The notes under the pieces are model-generated. The model was not told where the DNA came from. It worked only from the letters and a program-made list of their open reading frames with translations, and did not search any database. A stretch of DNA of 33,429 nt, taken from assembly GCA_014380605.1 (NCBI GenBank), contig JACMJO010000074.1, forward strand, positions 1-33,429. Direction: 5' to 3'. A program made the position numbers and the translations under genes. Of the stretch, positions 1 to 7,543 are shown piece by piece; the stretch's first letter is position 1, and each line of letters starts with the position of its first letter. The stretch is from Fimbriimonadaceae bacterium (GTDB lineage Bacteria > Armatimonadota > Fimbriimonadia > Fimbriimonadales > Fimbriimonadaceae).

Positions 1-872
1 CCCCAATCCGTGAACCAAGGGTAACCGGCAATGATCGATGTTCTGCTCTCAGTCTTGACAATGAATTTCTTAACCGCATCTTCGAGCATCGGCTGGATAC
101 GGATCGTATTCGAGACATCTTCCGTCGGGATAGTTATGGGTTGGACTTCGTTCCGATCTGAGGCGGCCAGAATGGCGACCTCGCCCGCCCGCAACTCATA
201 GCGAAGCTCAAAGGGGCAGAACAGGTCGTCACGAGGATCGAGCCCTCGGTCGACTTCGCTTGTATGTTCAAATCGGTAGTACCAACCCTGCACAGGAACC
301 CTTTGTGCCCCAGGGTGGGAGATCGTCAAAGTCACGCCTTTGTCCAGGATCGAAGTGCTCCCGCGATGAAACTGTAAGTCGTCCGGAAAAGAAGGGCTCT
401 CCACAAAGTTCTCATGATGCGGCTTGCGACAGACGAGAGGACGCAGAGTCAGCAATAGGGGCCGCTCGCCGGTGTTCTCAAAATCCATCGTAATCGCGTT
501 CTCCCCAGGGTGCAGGAAGAGCCTCTTTCGGACGTTCAACTTCTCGGCTTCATATTCCCAGATCGCAACCTTGCCCACTGAGAACGACTTCATGTAGAGG
601 TATCCCTCAGGATAAACCGCACCGGGGTACTGGTTAGTCGAGAGCCCAATGGGATTGCCGTTGCCCTGCATAAATACATCGAGGGAGGCAAGCAGCATCA
701 CTCGATCTGATGGGGGTTTCTCAGCGGCAACCAGTAACCCGTGATAGCGCCTGGTGTTGATTCCACTCGGCGTCCCCATCGCGTACCCGCCAATCCCATT
801 GGTCAACAGCCATTCTCGGCGAGCGGAAACCTCAAGGTTCCCACATTGTTGCGAATCAAGCCGATAGATCAT
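1..872 (-). CDS. Glycogen debranching enzyme (amylo-alpha-1,6-glucosidase type), 3' part outside the window
   Basis: This is the N-terminal 290 codons of a bacterial/archaeal-type glycogen debranching enzyme, which removes alpha-1,6 branch stubs during cytoplasmic glycogen breakdown. I translated it by hand because it runs off the left edge. Near the N-terminus it reads EWLLTNGIGGYAMGTPSGIN followed by TRRYHGLLVA, the hallmark of the family's N-terminal beta-sandwich domain. The last visible residues, AGYPWFTDWG, open the signature leading into the catalytic (alpha/alpha)6 barrel, so the catalytic domain itself is not seen. The ATG at 872-870 overlaps the stop of the upstream LptD-like gene as ATGA, so translation is probably coupled. 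There is no Shine-Dalgarno sequence. Pairing a cytoplasmic glycogen enzyme with an outer-membrane assembly protein is unexpected. Family assignment is confident; exact specificity is inferred. Confidence 0.9.
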   Translation of the reverse strand, partial: MIYRLDSQQCGNLEVSARREWLLTNGIGGYAMGTPSGINTRRYHGLLVAAEKPPSDRVMLLASLDVFMQGNGNPIGLSTNQYPGAVYPEGYLYMKSFSVGKVAIWEYEAEKLNVRKRLFLHPGENAITMDFENTGERPLLLTLRPLVCRKPHHENFVESPSFPDDLQFHRGSTSILDKGVTLTISHPGAQRVPVQGWYYRFEHTSEVDRGLDPRDDLFCPFELRYELRAGEVAILAASDRNEVQPITIPTEDVSNTIRIQPMLEDAVKKFIVKTESRTSIIAGYPWFTDW

Positions 873-2467
873 GGCTTGCTGGGCAGAGCGCTGATCGTCT
901 GCGATGGCGGCGATGTTGGCTTCGTGCGAACCGGCTTGCGCCGCTCTAGTATTCCAAGAAAATCGTTCATCCGGAAACGAACGCCTAAGGCGTAATCGCG
1001 TGGAAACTCTCGGCGGATCAGATACGGCTCCAAGCACCCGACTACTTGGCTAATCGAATACTCCTGGTCATACCATTTCTTTCGGTTGAAGTCGAATTTT
1101 GCGAGATAGCTAATCTTTGTCGGTCCAAGATTGATGTCCGCTCGAAGGTGGGCGGCGTTGCGGGAAACCAATTGATCGGCAAGGAAGTTGGGCTTTCCCG
1201 CCTCGAATCCAGAAATCCATGCGGCTCCAAGGGCTACTTGAGGGATAGGCTGGTAAAGGATTCCGGTTTGCGCGCGGCCCCACCCAAACGACCCCTTCTC
1301 ACCCGCGACTCCGTAGGCGTCAAACCGAATGTCCGTTTGAAGTCCCCGAGCCAGCTGAATCGCCGGAGCCTGAAGCGAAGCATACGCCACTCCACGCTCC
1401 ACGAAGTCCTCGCTGTTTCTTTGAATCGATTGGGCTCGAGCCTGCCAGTAAAGTCCAAAGTTTCCCACTGGACCTCCTCGCTCGTAGGCGACATCGATCG
1501 CCTTGTTGAAATCCTCTCCTTCGATCCTTGCCGAAGACCCCGTATTCCAGATGGTTTGCGCGGTAATGGAGTTTCTAAGTTTGTTGGCAAAACTCCGGGA
1601 GGTCAATATGGTTCCGACTCGAATGTCATCGAAGTAAGACCAGGAGAACCTTTCAAGCAATTCTGACCTGGCAGCAATCTTTGCGGTCGATGCATCGGCC
1701 GGAATGAACGACTTCGCGTAGGTAACCCCATAGGAAGGAGTCTCCTTTGGGAAACTCGAAAAGCTCGCCATGACGATACTTTGATCATCCAGCAGCAAAC
1801 CACTGCTCCAACTCACTCCAAAACCGGACCCTTTCTTATAGGAGATAGAGGGCACCTGGATTCCTGGACTTCGACGGTCGAGTGAGAATCTACGAGTGGG
1901 GAGCGTGCCTATTTCTTTGCCAAAGATAGAAATTCTTGGAGAGTAGGCTGTTCCATTCCTGCCGGGGACAATAACGACCTTTTTCGACCTTAAATAGAAC
2001 AAGGGGATAGGTTGCTTGCAGTTGGTTCCCTCGACATTCAAAAACTCCCATCGATCTGGGCGAATGATCGCGCTTTCCGCTTTCGCCGAAACCCCGCCAA
2101 GCTCAAGTTCGATGCGATCTGCGGTTGCGATCTGGCCATCAGGGCCTTTCTTGTCTCCAAACCAGAACACGAACGAAGCGGCTTTGAACTCGCCTTCAGG
2201 ATCTTCGATCCGAACATTGCCTCTGGCGATCGCATATCGATCTGCGGCAGCCCCATGGACCTCAAGCCGATCCGCAAAGACCATCGTCGGGCCAAACTTT
2301 GCCGCAACTCGATCCGTGTAGACGATAATCTCACGAATCGGGTCGATCTCGACAACCTTGCCTGTGACCTGAAGTTCGTCGCCAAAATCGCCCAACGCCG
2401 GTTTCCTAACCTGCTCTTGGATGGGCAGTACCGGCGGATCGGGTGGGATCGTCCAAGCGAACGGCAT
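869..2467 (-). CDS. LptD/OstA-like outer-membrane assembly protein
   Basis: A 532-residue protein resembling the LPS-assembly protein LptD, which inserts LPS into the outer leaflet of the outer membrane. Residues ~30-160 look like an OstA/LptA beta-jellyroll, with repeating short strands such as VFADRLEVHGAAADRYAIARG. This is followed by a segment around residue 165-215 (IPLFYLRSKKVVIVPGR and YSPRISIFGKEIGTLPTR) typical of the LptD junction, then alternating-strand barrel-like sequence to the C-terminus. It is shorter than proteobacterial LptD (about 780 residues). No signal peptide is visible: the N-terminus is MPFAWTIPPDPPVLPIQEQ, and the in-frame stretch back to the preceding stop contains no ATG, GTG or TTG. 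The stop overlaps the debranching enzyme start (ATGA). It diverges from an ECF sigma gene. It could be another OstA-domain barrel instead of true LptD. Confidence 0.7.
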   Translation of the reverse strand: MPFAWTIPPDPPVLPIQEQVRKPALGDFGDELQVTGKVVEIDPIREIIVYTDRVAAKFGPTMVFADRLEVHGAAADRYAIARGNVRIEDPEGEFKAASFVFWFGDKKGPDGQIATADRIELELGGVSAKAESAIIRPDRWEFLNVEGTNCKQPIPLFYLRSKKVVIVPGRNGTAYSPRISIFGKEIGTLPTRRFSLDRRSPGIQVPSISYKKGSGFGVSWSSGLLLDDQSIVMASFSSFPKETPSYGVTYAKSFIPADASTAKIAARSELLERFSWSYFDDIRVGTILTSRSFANKLRNSITAQTIWNTGSSARIEGEDFNKAIDVAYERGGPVGNFGLYWQARAQSIQRNSEDFVERGVAYASLQAPAIQLARGLQTDIRFDAYGVAGEKGSFGWGRAQTGILYQPIPQVALGAAWISGFEAGKPNFLADQLVSRNAAHLRADINLGPTKISYLAKFDFNRKKWYDQEYSISQVVGCLEPYLIRREFPRDYALGVRFRMNDFLGILERRKPVRTKPTSPPSQTISALPSKP

Positions 2468-2474
2468 TGAGGGG

Positions 2475-2502
2475 AGTGTACCGTTGCGATTCGACGTATG
2501 AA
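2475..2502 (-). promoter_or_regulatory. Leaderless-type promoter of the LptD-like gene
   Basis: On the minus strand TACACT (2480-2475) lies 7 nt before the ATG, so a transcript would begin at or next to the start codon. A possible -35, TTCATA (2502-2497), sits 16 nt upstream. No Shine-Dalgarno sequence is present, which agrees with leaderless initiation. Confidence 0.45.
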
Positions 2503-2525
2503 CTTTAGGATATTCCCGAGACGTC
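2500..2525 (+). promoter_or_regulatory. ECF-type autoregulatory promoter (GAACTT-N16-CGTC)
   Basis: GAACTT at 2500-2505 and CGTC at 2522-2525 are separated by 16 nt. This matches the classic extracytoplasmic-function sigma promoter layout (GGAACTT, 16-17 nt, CGTC/GTCTAA). Transcription would start near 2531-2533, only a few bases before the sigma gene's GTG at 2538. Most ECF genes are self-activated, so this placement is what autoregulation predicts. A housekeeping-like TAGAAT (2529-2534) overlaps and could serve as an alternative. Confidence 0.6.
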
Positions 2526-2537
2526 GTGTAGAATAAC

Positions 2538-3113
2538 GTGTCTCAAGTACAAACAATGCTCGATACGAAACTGTTTTCCGGGTCAATCTTCGACCAAGCC
2601 GCACAGGAGCGCCAATGGGTGGCTCGGTGTCGCGAAGGCGATGAGAATGCTCTTACCTTACTAATCGCCAGGCATCGAAGTCGTTTAGTTCGCACTGCAA
2701 GCAACCTGCTACGTGATCGTCACGAGGCTGAAGACGTTGCGCAGGAAGCGTTCCTAAAGGGATTTCGAGAAATTCACAAACTTCGGGAAGACCGAGCTTT
2801 TGCTGGATATCTCTACAAGATTTGCGTCCGTCTCTGCATGGATCGGCTTCGCCTGAAGCGCGCAGAGTTGACGGAATTCGATAGCGTCCAACCGCATGAG
2901 GGTGGACATGTTGAGAATCGAGTAGTCATCGAAAAGCTGTTGGCACAGCTCCCTTACGAGCTTCGCACAACCCTGGTCCTTCGCGAAATGGAACAGCTCA
3001 GTTACGACGAGGTCGCCGAGGTGATGCATGTCCCAATCGGCACAGTCAGATCTCGACTCCATACAGCGCGAGAGCGGTTCCGAAAACTTTGGATCGAGGC
3101 GGTGGGTGAGTGA
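2538..3113 (+). CDS. RNA polymerase ECF sigma factor (RpoE-like)
   Basis: A 191-residue sigma-70-family factor of the ECF group, which redirects RNA polymerase to a stress regulon when its anti-sigma factor is inactivated. Region 2 spans residues ~35-105 and contains EAEDVAQEAFLKGFREIHKL, the conserved core-binding and -10-recognition helices. Region 4 spans ~130-185 with the helix-turn-helix MEQLSYDEVAEVMHVPIGTV. Regions 1 and 3 are absent, as usual for ECF factors. The start is GTG at 2538, close behind an ECF-type promoter; ATG at 2556 is the alternative and gives 185 residues. The stop overlaps the downstream anti-sigma start (GTGA at 3110-3113). The gene diverges from the LptD-like gene, recalling the sigma-E control of lptD known in enterobacteria; regulation here is inferred. 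Confidence 0.93.
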   Translation: MSQVQTMLDTKLFSGSIFDQAAQERQWVARCREGDENALTLLIARHRSRLVRTASNLLRDRHEAEDVAQEAFLKGFREIHKLREDRAFAGYLYKICVRLCMDRLRLKRAELTEFDSVQPHEGGHVENRVVIEKLLAQLPYELRTTLVLREMEQLSYDEVAEVMHVPIGTVRSRLHTARERFRKLWIEAVGE

Positions 3114-3559
3114 GCTATCGGTTGTTCGGATGCGGCAAGTATCGCCGTTTGATGCATGAAAAGTATGATCGCGCCCTGTCTTTGCGAGAGCGCGAGTTCA
3201 TGGCTCAGCATCGAGCAGTTTGCGCCGAGTGCCACCACGAAGAAATTCAAGGAGCCTCCGCGCTAAACATGCTGAGGCTTGCTTCAATCGAAGAGGACAT
3301 CTACGAGTCTGGCCAAGTTTTCCAAGAAAGGGTGCTCCGAAGACTCAAAGTACGAGACACCCGAGAGTCTGTCCGGTATTGGAGCCCTGCGTTTGTTGGC
3401 GCGGCAATTGCCGGTCTTACCGTTCTCGCCGCTTTACAATTGGTTTCTGGGCGACCGAGCATGCCCAGTTCGGCTAACCCAGCGGGCGAGGTAAGACTCG
3501 AACGGAATTTAGGTCGATTGCCCCTAATCGACATAGACAAAATCGAACGAATGAGATGA
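3110..3559 (+). CDS. Membrane-anchored anti-sigma factor with putative zinc finger
   Basis: This 149-residue protein directly follows the ECF gene and overlaps it by 4 bases, with GAGG about 8 nt before its GTG. Its N-terminal cytosolic part carries an H-x3-C-x2-C arrangement (HRAVCAEC, residues ~34-41), the zinc-binding signature of ZAS-type anti-sigma domains. The part before it (LSLREREFMAQ) resembles the usual helix. One transmembrane segment follows at about residues 91-112, leaving a short external tail of ~37 residues. It would hold the sigma factor inactive at the inner membrane until a signal arrives, which is inferred from family and position. It is less typical in having so short an external domain; sensing may depend on the next gene, whose ATG overlaps this stop (ATGA). 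Confidence 0.78.
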   Translation: MSYRLFGCGKYRRLMHEKYDRALSLREREFMAQHRAVCAECHHEEIQGASALNMLRLASIEEDIYESGQVFQERVLRRLKVRDTRESVRYWSPAFVGAAIAGLTVLAALQLVSGRPSMPSSANPAGEVRLERNLGRLPLIDIDKIERMR

Positions 3560-5106
3560 CTCTTTGGTCGAGAGCCTGCTTTGGGGCTCTCATCGGCGCG
3601 GTCCTTACACTGTTTATTCATCCGGGTTCGCGAACATTCGTAGCCGGTCCGTTCTCTGTATCTCCGGACGCAGTCCTTAAGCAACATTCGGGCTTGCCAA
3701 CTTCCTTTCCGGCTACCTTGCCAACTCCGGACGATGAAATCTCGGGAAGTCTCTGGATTCACGTAGGAGCGGAGCGTATCCGCAACAAATCTGGCTTGTC
3801 TTCGGATCAAGTTCAGGGCTTAATCAAGATCGCCGATACTCGAGCAGCCAAAGATCCAAGCAATGCATTCTGGAAACTGTCGCTTGCCATTTTCTACAGT
3901 CACATTGGCAAGGTTGATCTTGCCCTAGGCGCTTGGATGGATGCATCCAGGTGCCTGACGTACAACGATTATCAATCTCGCTACCTTTCCCAGGTTCGAG
4001 ACGTTCTGGCACGATCATCCGCCACCAATGCCTGGCAGTTTGCCTATTGCTACCGCCTGAGGTCTTTTGCCTTCGTCCTATTGGTGGATTCTTATGCCAG
4101 GAACTTAGTTTCTGAGTTGAACCGATCCGACCCGAAGCACTTGTCTACGAGATACGCTACTCTCGCTAATGGTGGCCTGATTCGTGATGGATCCAGAAAC
4201 CTGGCCACGATGCAGATCGGAATTTCGATCGTCGAACTTGCCTCCCACCCCCGTCAGGTTCAATCAAACACCAGCATCAAGAGGCTCCTCATCGCCCACT
4301 TTGAGTTTAAGGAAGCCCTCAGAACCGCAGGAATGATTGAGCAGGCAGAGAATGTAGAAAGTGTCTATAACGAGAACGATGGTTGGAGCGCCTTGACCGC
4401 GCGCCAAGACACCCAAAAAATCGCCTCAAACCTAACGCTGGCGAGCGCCGTTTGGCCGAATCTACCGGGTGTTTTTTTACAAGGCTCGATGATCTCTAGC
4501 CTGCTGTGGCTCCTAGGTTATTGCATCATAAGGTTTGTCAAGCACTCCCCAAGCAAAGCCGCCATATCGACTTATCTCTTGGCGGTGACCATGGTGGTTG
4601 CGGTTTACATGCTCACCCAATCTTGGCTTGCGATGTCAGCAACCGCACTCTGTTGTCTATTCTCACTGATCAGTCCCAAAACGGTACGGGCTAGTGTTCC
4701 CGCCGACCTCGGCCCCCTATTCACGGTCGTGAACATCACCTTGGCTATCGCCTTTACCGGGCTCGTGGCAACAATGTTCGCGACAAGAACGCTTCCCGTC
4801 CTGGCTAGCGCTTCTGCCTTTGATCCCCAGATTGCCACGCTCGTAGACTTCAATGTAACCGCCGGGTTGGCCATCATTGTCGTGGCATGCTTGTTCCTAG
4901 TCTCACCCCTATGGGCGCTTGCGCAACATGTCCGCACGCTCGACGTGCTAGGCAGAGGATTTCAGAAGTTCGGAGTGATCGGTACGACCATCGGCCTCTT
5001 GCTGTGTGTGGTCTCAACACCGATATGCATTTACTTCGAATCCGAGAATCAGCAGACGTTTCGCATGCTGCTTGAGAATGAACCCGTGTACTATCTCCGC
5101 CAGTAG
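3556..5106 (+). CDS. Polytopic membrane protein of unknown function in the ECF operon
   Basis: I do not recognise a family for this 516-residue protein. Residues ~5-22 form an N-terminal membrane anchor or signal sequence. Residues ~60-290 are soluble and mostly helical, with a stretch around 95-135 (KDPSNAFWKLSLAIFYSHIG and onwards) that looks like tetratricopeptide-type helical hairpins. The C-terminal part holds about six membrane helices at roughly 300-325, 337-355, 356-373, 385-409, 432-455 and 472-495. The start ATG overlaps the anti-sigma stop, and only 6 bases separate its stop from glnD, so all four genes are probably one transcript. Position suggests it takes part in sensing or is a target of the sigma factor. 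The soluble region may lie outside the membrane if the N-terminal segment is a signal anchor. Function is unassigned. Confidence 0.8.
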   Translation: MTLWSRACFGALIGAVLTLFIHPGSRTFVAGPFSVSPDAVLKQHSGLPTSFPATLPTPDDEISGSLWIHVGAERIRNKSGLSSDQVQGLIKIADTRAAKDPSNAFWKLSLAIFYSHIGKVDLALGAWMDASRCLTYNDYQSRYLSQVRDVLARSSATNAWQFAYCYRLRSFAFVLLVDSYARNLVSELNRSDPKHLSTRYATLANGGLIRDGSRNLATMQIGISIVELASHPRQVQSNTSIKRLLIAHFEFKEALRTAGMIEQAENVESVYNENDGWSALTARQDTQKIASNLTLASAVWPNLPGVFLQGSMISSLLWLLGYCIIRFVKHSPSKAAISTYLLAVTMVVAVYMLTQSWLAMSATALCCLFSLISPKTVRASVPADLGPLFTVVNITLAIAFTGLVATMFATRTLPVLASASAFDPQIATLVDFNVTAGLAIIVVACLFLVSPLWALAQHVRTLDVLGRGFQKFGVIGTTIGLLLCVVSTPICIYFESENQQTFRMLLENEPVYYLRQ

Positions 5107-5112
5107 CGATCG

Positions 5113-7491
5113 ATGAACGAACAGACACTAGCGAGAATATGCGAGTTAGACCAGCAGCGGAAAAACCTCGTGGATAGCCTCAGGCACAAGCCGGCAGGTC
5201 TTGCCTGGTGCCAAAGCCACACCGATCTGTTCGATGGAGCGATTGAAGCGCTTGTCGCGGAATCGACGAGCCTGAACCCAGCGATGGCGCACTTGACTGT
5301 GATCAGTACCGGCGGATACGGCAGGCGTGAAATGTCTCCCTATTCCGATGTCGATATTACGGTCGTGCCTCCAGAGGAATCGTCGCCTGAGTTAGACCGA
5401 GCCATCCGGGCGTTCTTCCAAGACCTCCACACGACGTTTGGCTCCATCTTTGGAGTTGGGGTCGGATATGCCTACCGTCTCATCGCCGATGCCCCGGGCC
5501 TCGACGCCAAGTCTCGAACAGGCCTCGTCGATGCCCGACTGCTTGCCGGCCCAATCGACCTTTTCCAGAGGCTGAACGACGAACTCGACGCTACGATGGC
5601 GGCGGGCGAATTCATCCTCTCAAAGATTGCGGAGCGAGAAGCCGCGTTTGCCAAGTACAACGAGACTCCTCTCGTTGTCGAGCCTCATCTAAAAGAAGGC
5701 GCTGGAGGCATGAGATGTTTCCATTGCGCGAACTGGATTCGAAGTTCGATCGGCGAGCGGGAGTGTAAGCCCACCAAGGCCTATGACAGGGTCGTTCAAA
5801 CCAGAAACCTCCTGCACATGGTTACTGGTCGAGCTACAGACACGCTCACTCGAGCTCGCCAGGAAGAACTCGCATCCATCCAGCAAGCAGGCGAATCCGA
5901 GATGATGTCGGAGGTGGTCCTCGCCGCCAGCGAGGTTCATAACGAGTATCTGTCCACCAAGGACAGGCTTTTAGACACTCGCTTTTCCCTCTCAAGAAGC
6001 GTGACCGCGATTCGCGGCGAGGCACGGATTACGGCCAACGCCGATGCCGGAGAGTCGGCGGTCGGACTAAGTATCGCTACCGCCTTGGGACTCAGGGTTG
6101 CCGACCTCCAGGCTCATCCAGGCTCGAAAGTATCGGGCGCGGCGGCGGCCTATGCGATCACGACGGGAGAGCGAACCCTCAGAAATCTTGACCGCGCCGG
6201 TCTCCTAGAGCATCTTTTGCCGGAGCTCACTAAATGCCGAGCACTGATGCCGCAGGACAACGTCCACCGATTTACCGTCTTCGAGCACACGCTTCAGTTG
6301 GTTCGACATCTCGACAATCTGCCTAGCCCAAGTTACTTGGCGGACCTTCGAGCGAACTTACACGACCTCGAACCCCTCTATCTGGCCGCCCTGCTTCACG
6401 ACGTTGGCAAAGTGGACACCGCCCGCCCTCACAGCGATTCTGGCGCTGAGCTTGCCTTCGGGGTTTGTCAGCGCTGGCATTTGTCGGCGGAAACGTCGGA
6501 CCTGGTTCGGTGGCTGGTTCAAGAACATCTGACGATGATGAGGTTTGTTCGACTTCGGGACATCGACAATCCCGACACCATCCGAGAATTCGCCGCCATT
6601 GTAAGGGATCAGTCCCGACTTGATCTTTTGACCCTCATCACTTGGGCAGACGTCAATGCGGTCGCTCCAGAGGCATGGACCGCGGCCCAAGAATCGTTCC
6701 TGCATGAGCTCCATCGACGTACCACCGAAGCCCTCGAACTTGAGAACCCAATCCCCTTCGACCCCGCCCAACAGCGGCAACGCCTCATGCGCCAGCTGAA
6801 AGAGGATGTTCCCGCCGAAGACTTGCGCCGATTCGTCGATTCTCTTCCCCCCTACTATCTCGCCAGCACGCCGCCGTCCTTGGTCAAGCTTCACTATCAG
6901 TTGGTGAACAAGGCCCATCAGGGCGAGCCGACGGTCGAATCGTTTACCCAGCCCGAGCTTAGCGCCACGGATATTACAGTCTGCACACGGGACGAGAAGG
7001 GCCTTCTTAGTCGTCTGCTAGGCATCTTCTATGCCTATGACTTGAGCGTTTCGGCCATTCGAGCATGCACTACCGAGACCGATCAACCTGTCGCTCTCGA
7101 TACTTTCACAGTTGCCTATGGCGGACGTCCGGTACCGAATGCAACCAGAGCCGGGGTCAGTTCGGCAATCCTCGCCATGTTAGGCGGGGAGAAGACAACC
7201 GAAGAGATTCTTAGGGAAAGAGGCAAAGACCCTGATCGCGATCAGGAGGTTTTCTCCTACACCTTCATCCCTGGTTCCCCGGCTGTCCTTGAGATTCGTG
7301 CGCCCAGAGGGCGTGGAATGCCTTATCGCTTCAGCCGCTTGATTGCTGCTCAAGGTTGGAACACGTTCGCGGCCAGGGTTGGCCAATGGGCGGACTCAGG
7401 CGCGGCGACGTTCTACATCGGTGCTGGCGATGAAAATCTGTTGACCAAAGAAGCCGTCGAATCCGTTCTCAGCTCCTCAAAACGAGACTAG
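5113..7491 (+). CDS. glnD: PII uridylyltransferase/uridylyl-removing enzyme GlnD
   Basis: GlnD covalently modifies the PII signal protein according to glutamine level, controlling nitrogen assimilation in the cytoplasm. The 792-residue protein shows the family order. A nucleotidyltransferase motif GGYGRREMSPYSDVD lies at residues 67-81, with catalytic Asp79 and Asp81. A substrate-binding segment near 196 reads HLKEGAGGMR. An HD domain carries His429-Asp430 (LLHDVGK) for uridylyl removal. Two ACT domains follow at ~617-675 (DITVCTRDEKGLLSRLLGI) and ~725-785, which bind glutamine. It is about 100 residues shorter than the E. coli enzyme, but no domain is missing. It is the fourth gene of the ECF operon, 6 nt after the membrane protein stop, and has no Shine-Dalgarno sequence. 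Neither glnB nor glnA is in the window, so linkage to an envelope-stress-type sigma factor is unusual. Confidence 0.9.
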   Translation: MNEQTLARICELDQQRKNLVDSLRHKPAGLAWCQSHTDLFDGAIEALVAESTSLNPAMAHLTVISTGGYGRREMSPYSDVDITVVPPEESSPELDRAIRAFFQDLHTTFGSIFGVGVGYAYRLIADAPGLDAKSRTGLVDARLLAGPIDLFQRLNDELDATMAAGEFILSKIAEREAAFAKYNETPLVVEPHLKEGAGGMRCFHCANWIRSSIGERECKPTKAYDRVVQTRNLLHMVTGRATDTLTRARQEELASIQQAGESEMMSEVVLAASEVHNEYLSTKDRLLDTRFSLSRSVTAIRGEARITANADAGESAVGLSIATALGLRVADLQAHPGSKVSGAAAAYAITTGERTLRNLDRAGLLEHLLPELTKCRALMPQDNVHRFTVFEHTLQLVRHLDNLPSPSYLADLRANLHDLEPLYLAALLHDVGKVDTARPHSDSGAELAFGVCQRWHLSAETSDLVRWLVQEHLTMMRFVRLRDIDNPDTIREFAAIVRDQSRLDLLTLITWADVNAVAPEAWTAAQESFLHELHRRTTEALELENPIPFDPAQQRQRLMRQLKEDVPAEDLRRFVDSLPPYYLASTPPSLVKLHYQLVNKAHQGEPTVESFTQPELSATDITVCTRDEKGLLSRLLGIFYAYDLSVSAIRACTTETDQPVALDTFTVAYGGRPVPNATRAGVSSAILAMLGGEKTTEEILRERGKDPDRDQEVFSYTFIPGSPAVLEIRAPRGRGMPYRFSRLIAAQGWNTFAARVGQWADSGAATFYIGAGDENLLTKEAVESVLSSSKRD

Positions 7492-7543
7492 CTCTCTCCT
7501 GAGTAGAGACGTTGGGAAGTTTTGTGGCTAAGGCACGCCACCG

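Noticed and set aside
2493..2516. Possible ECF-type promoter (GGAATAT and CGTC) for the LptD-like gene on the minus strand
   Set aside because: Spacing is about 13 nt against 16 on the plus strand, so the same sigma factor is unlikely to use it. The TACACT box explains the start better.
7524..7541. GTGGC/GCCAC hairpin between convergent glnD and the 927-residue protein gene
   Set aside because: A 5-bp stem with an 8-nt loop and no U-tract is too weak to call a terminator.
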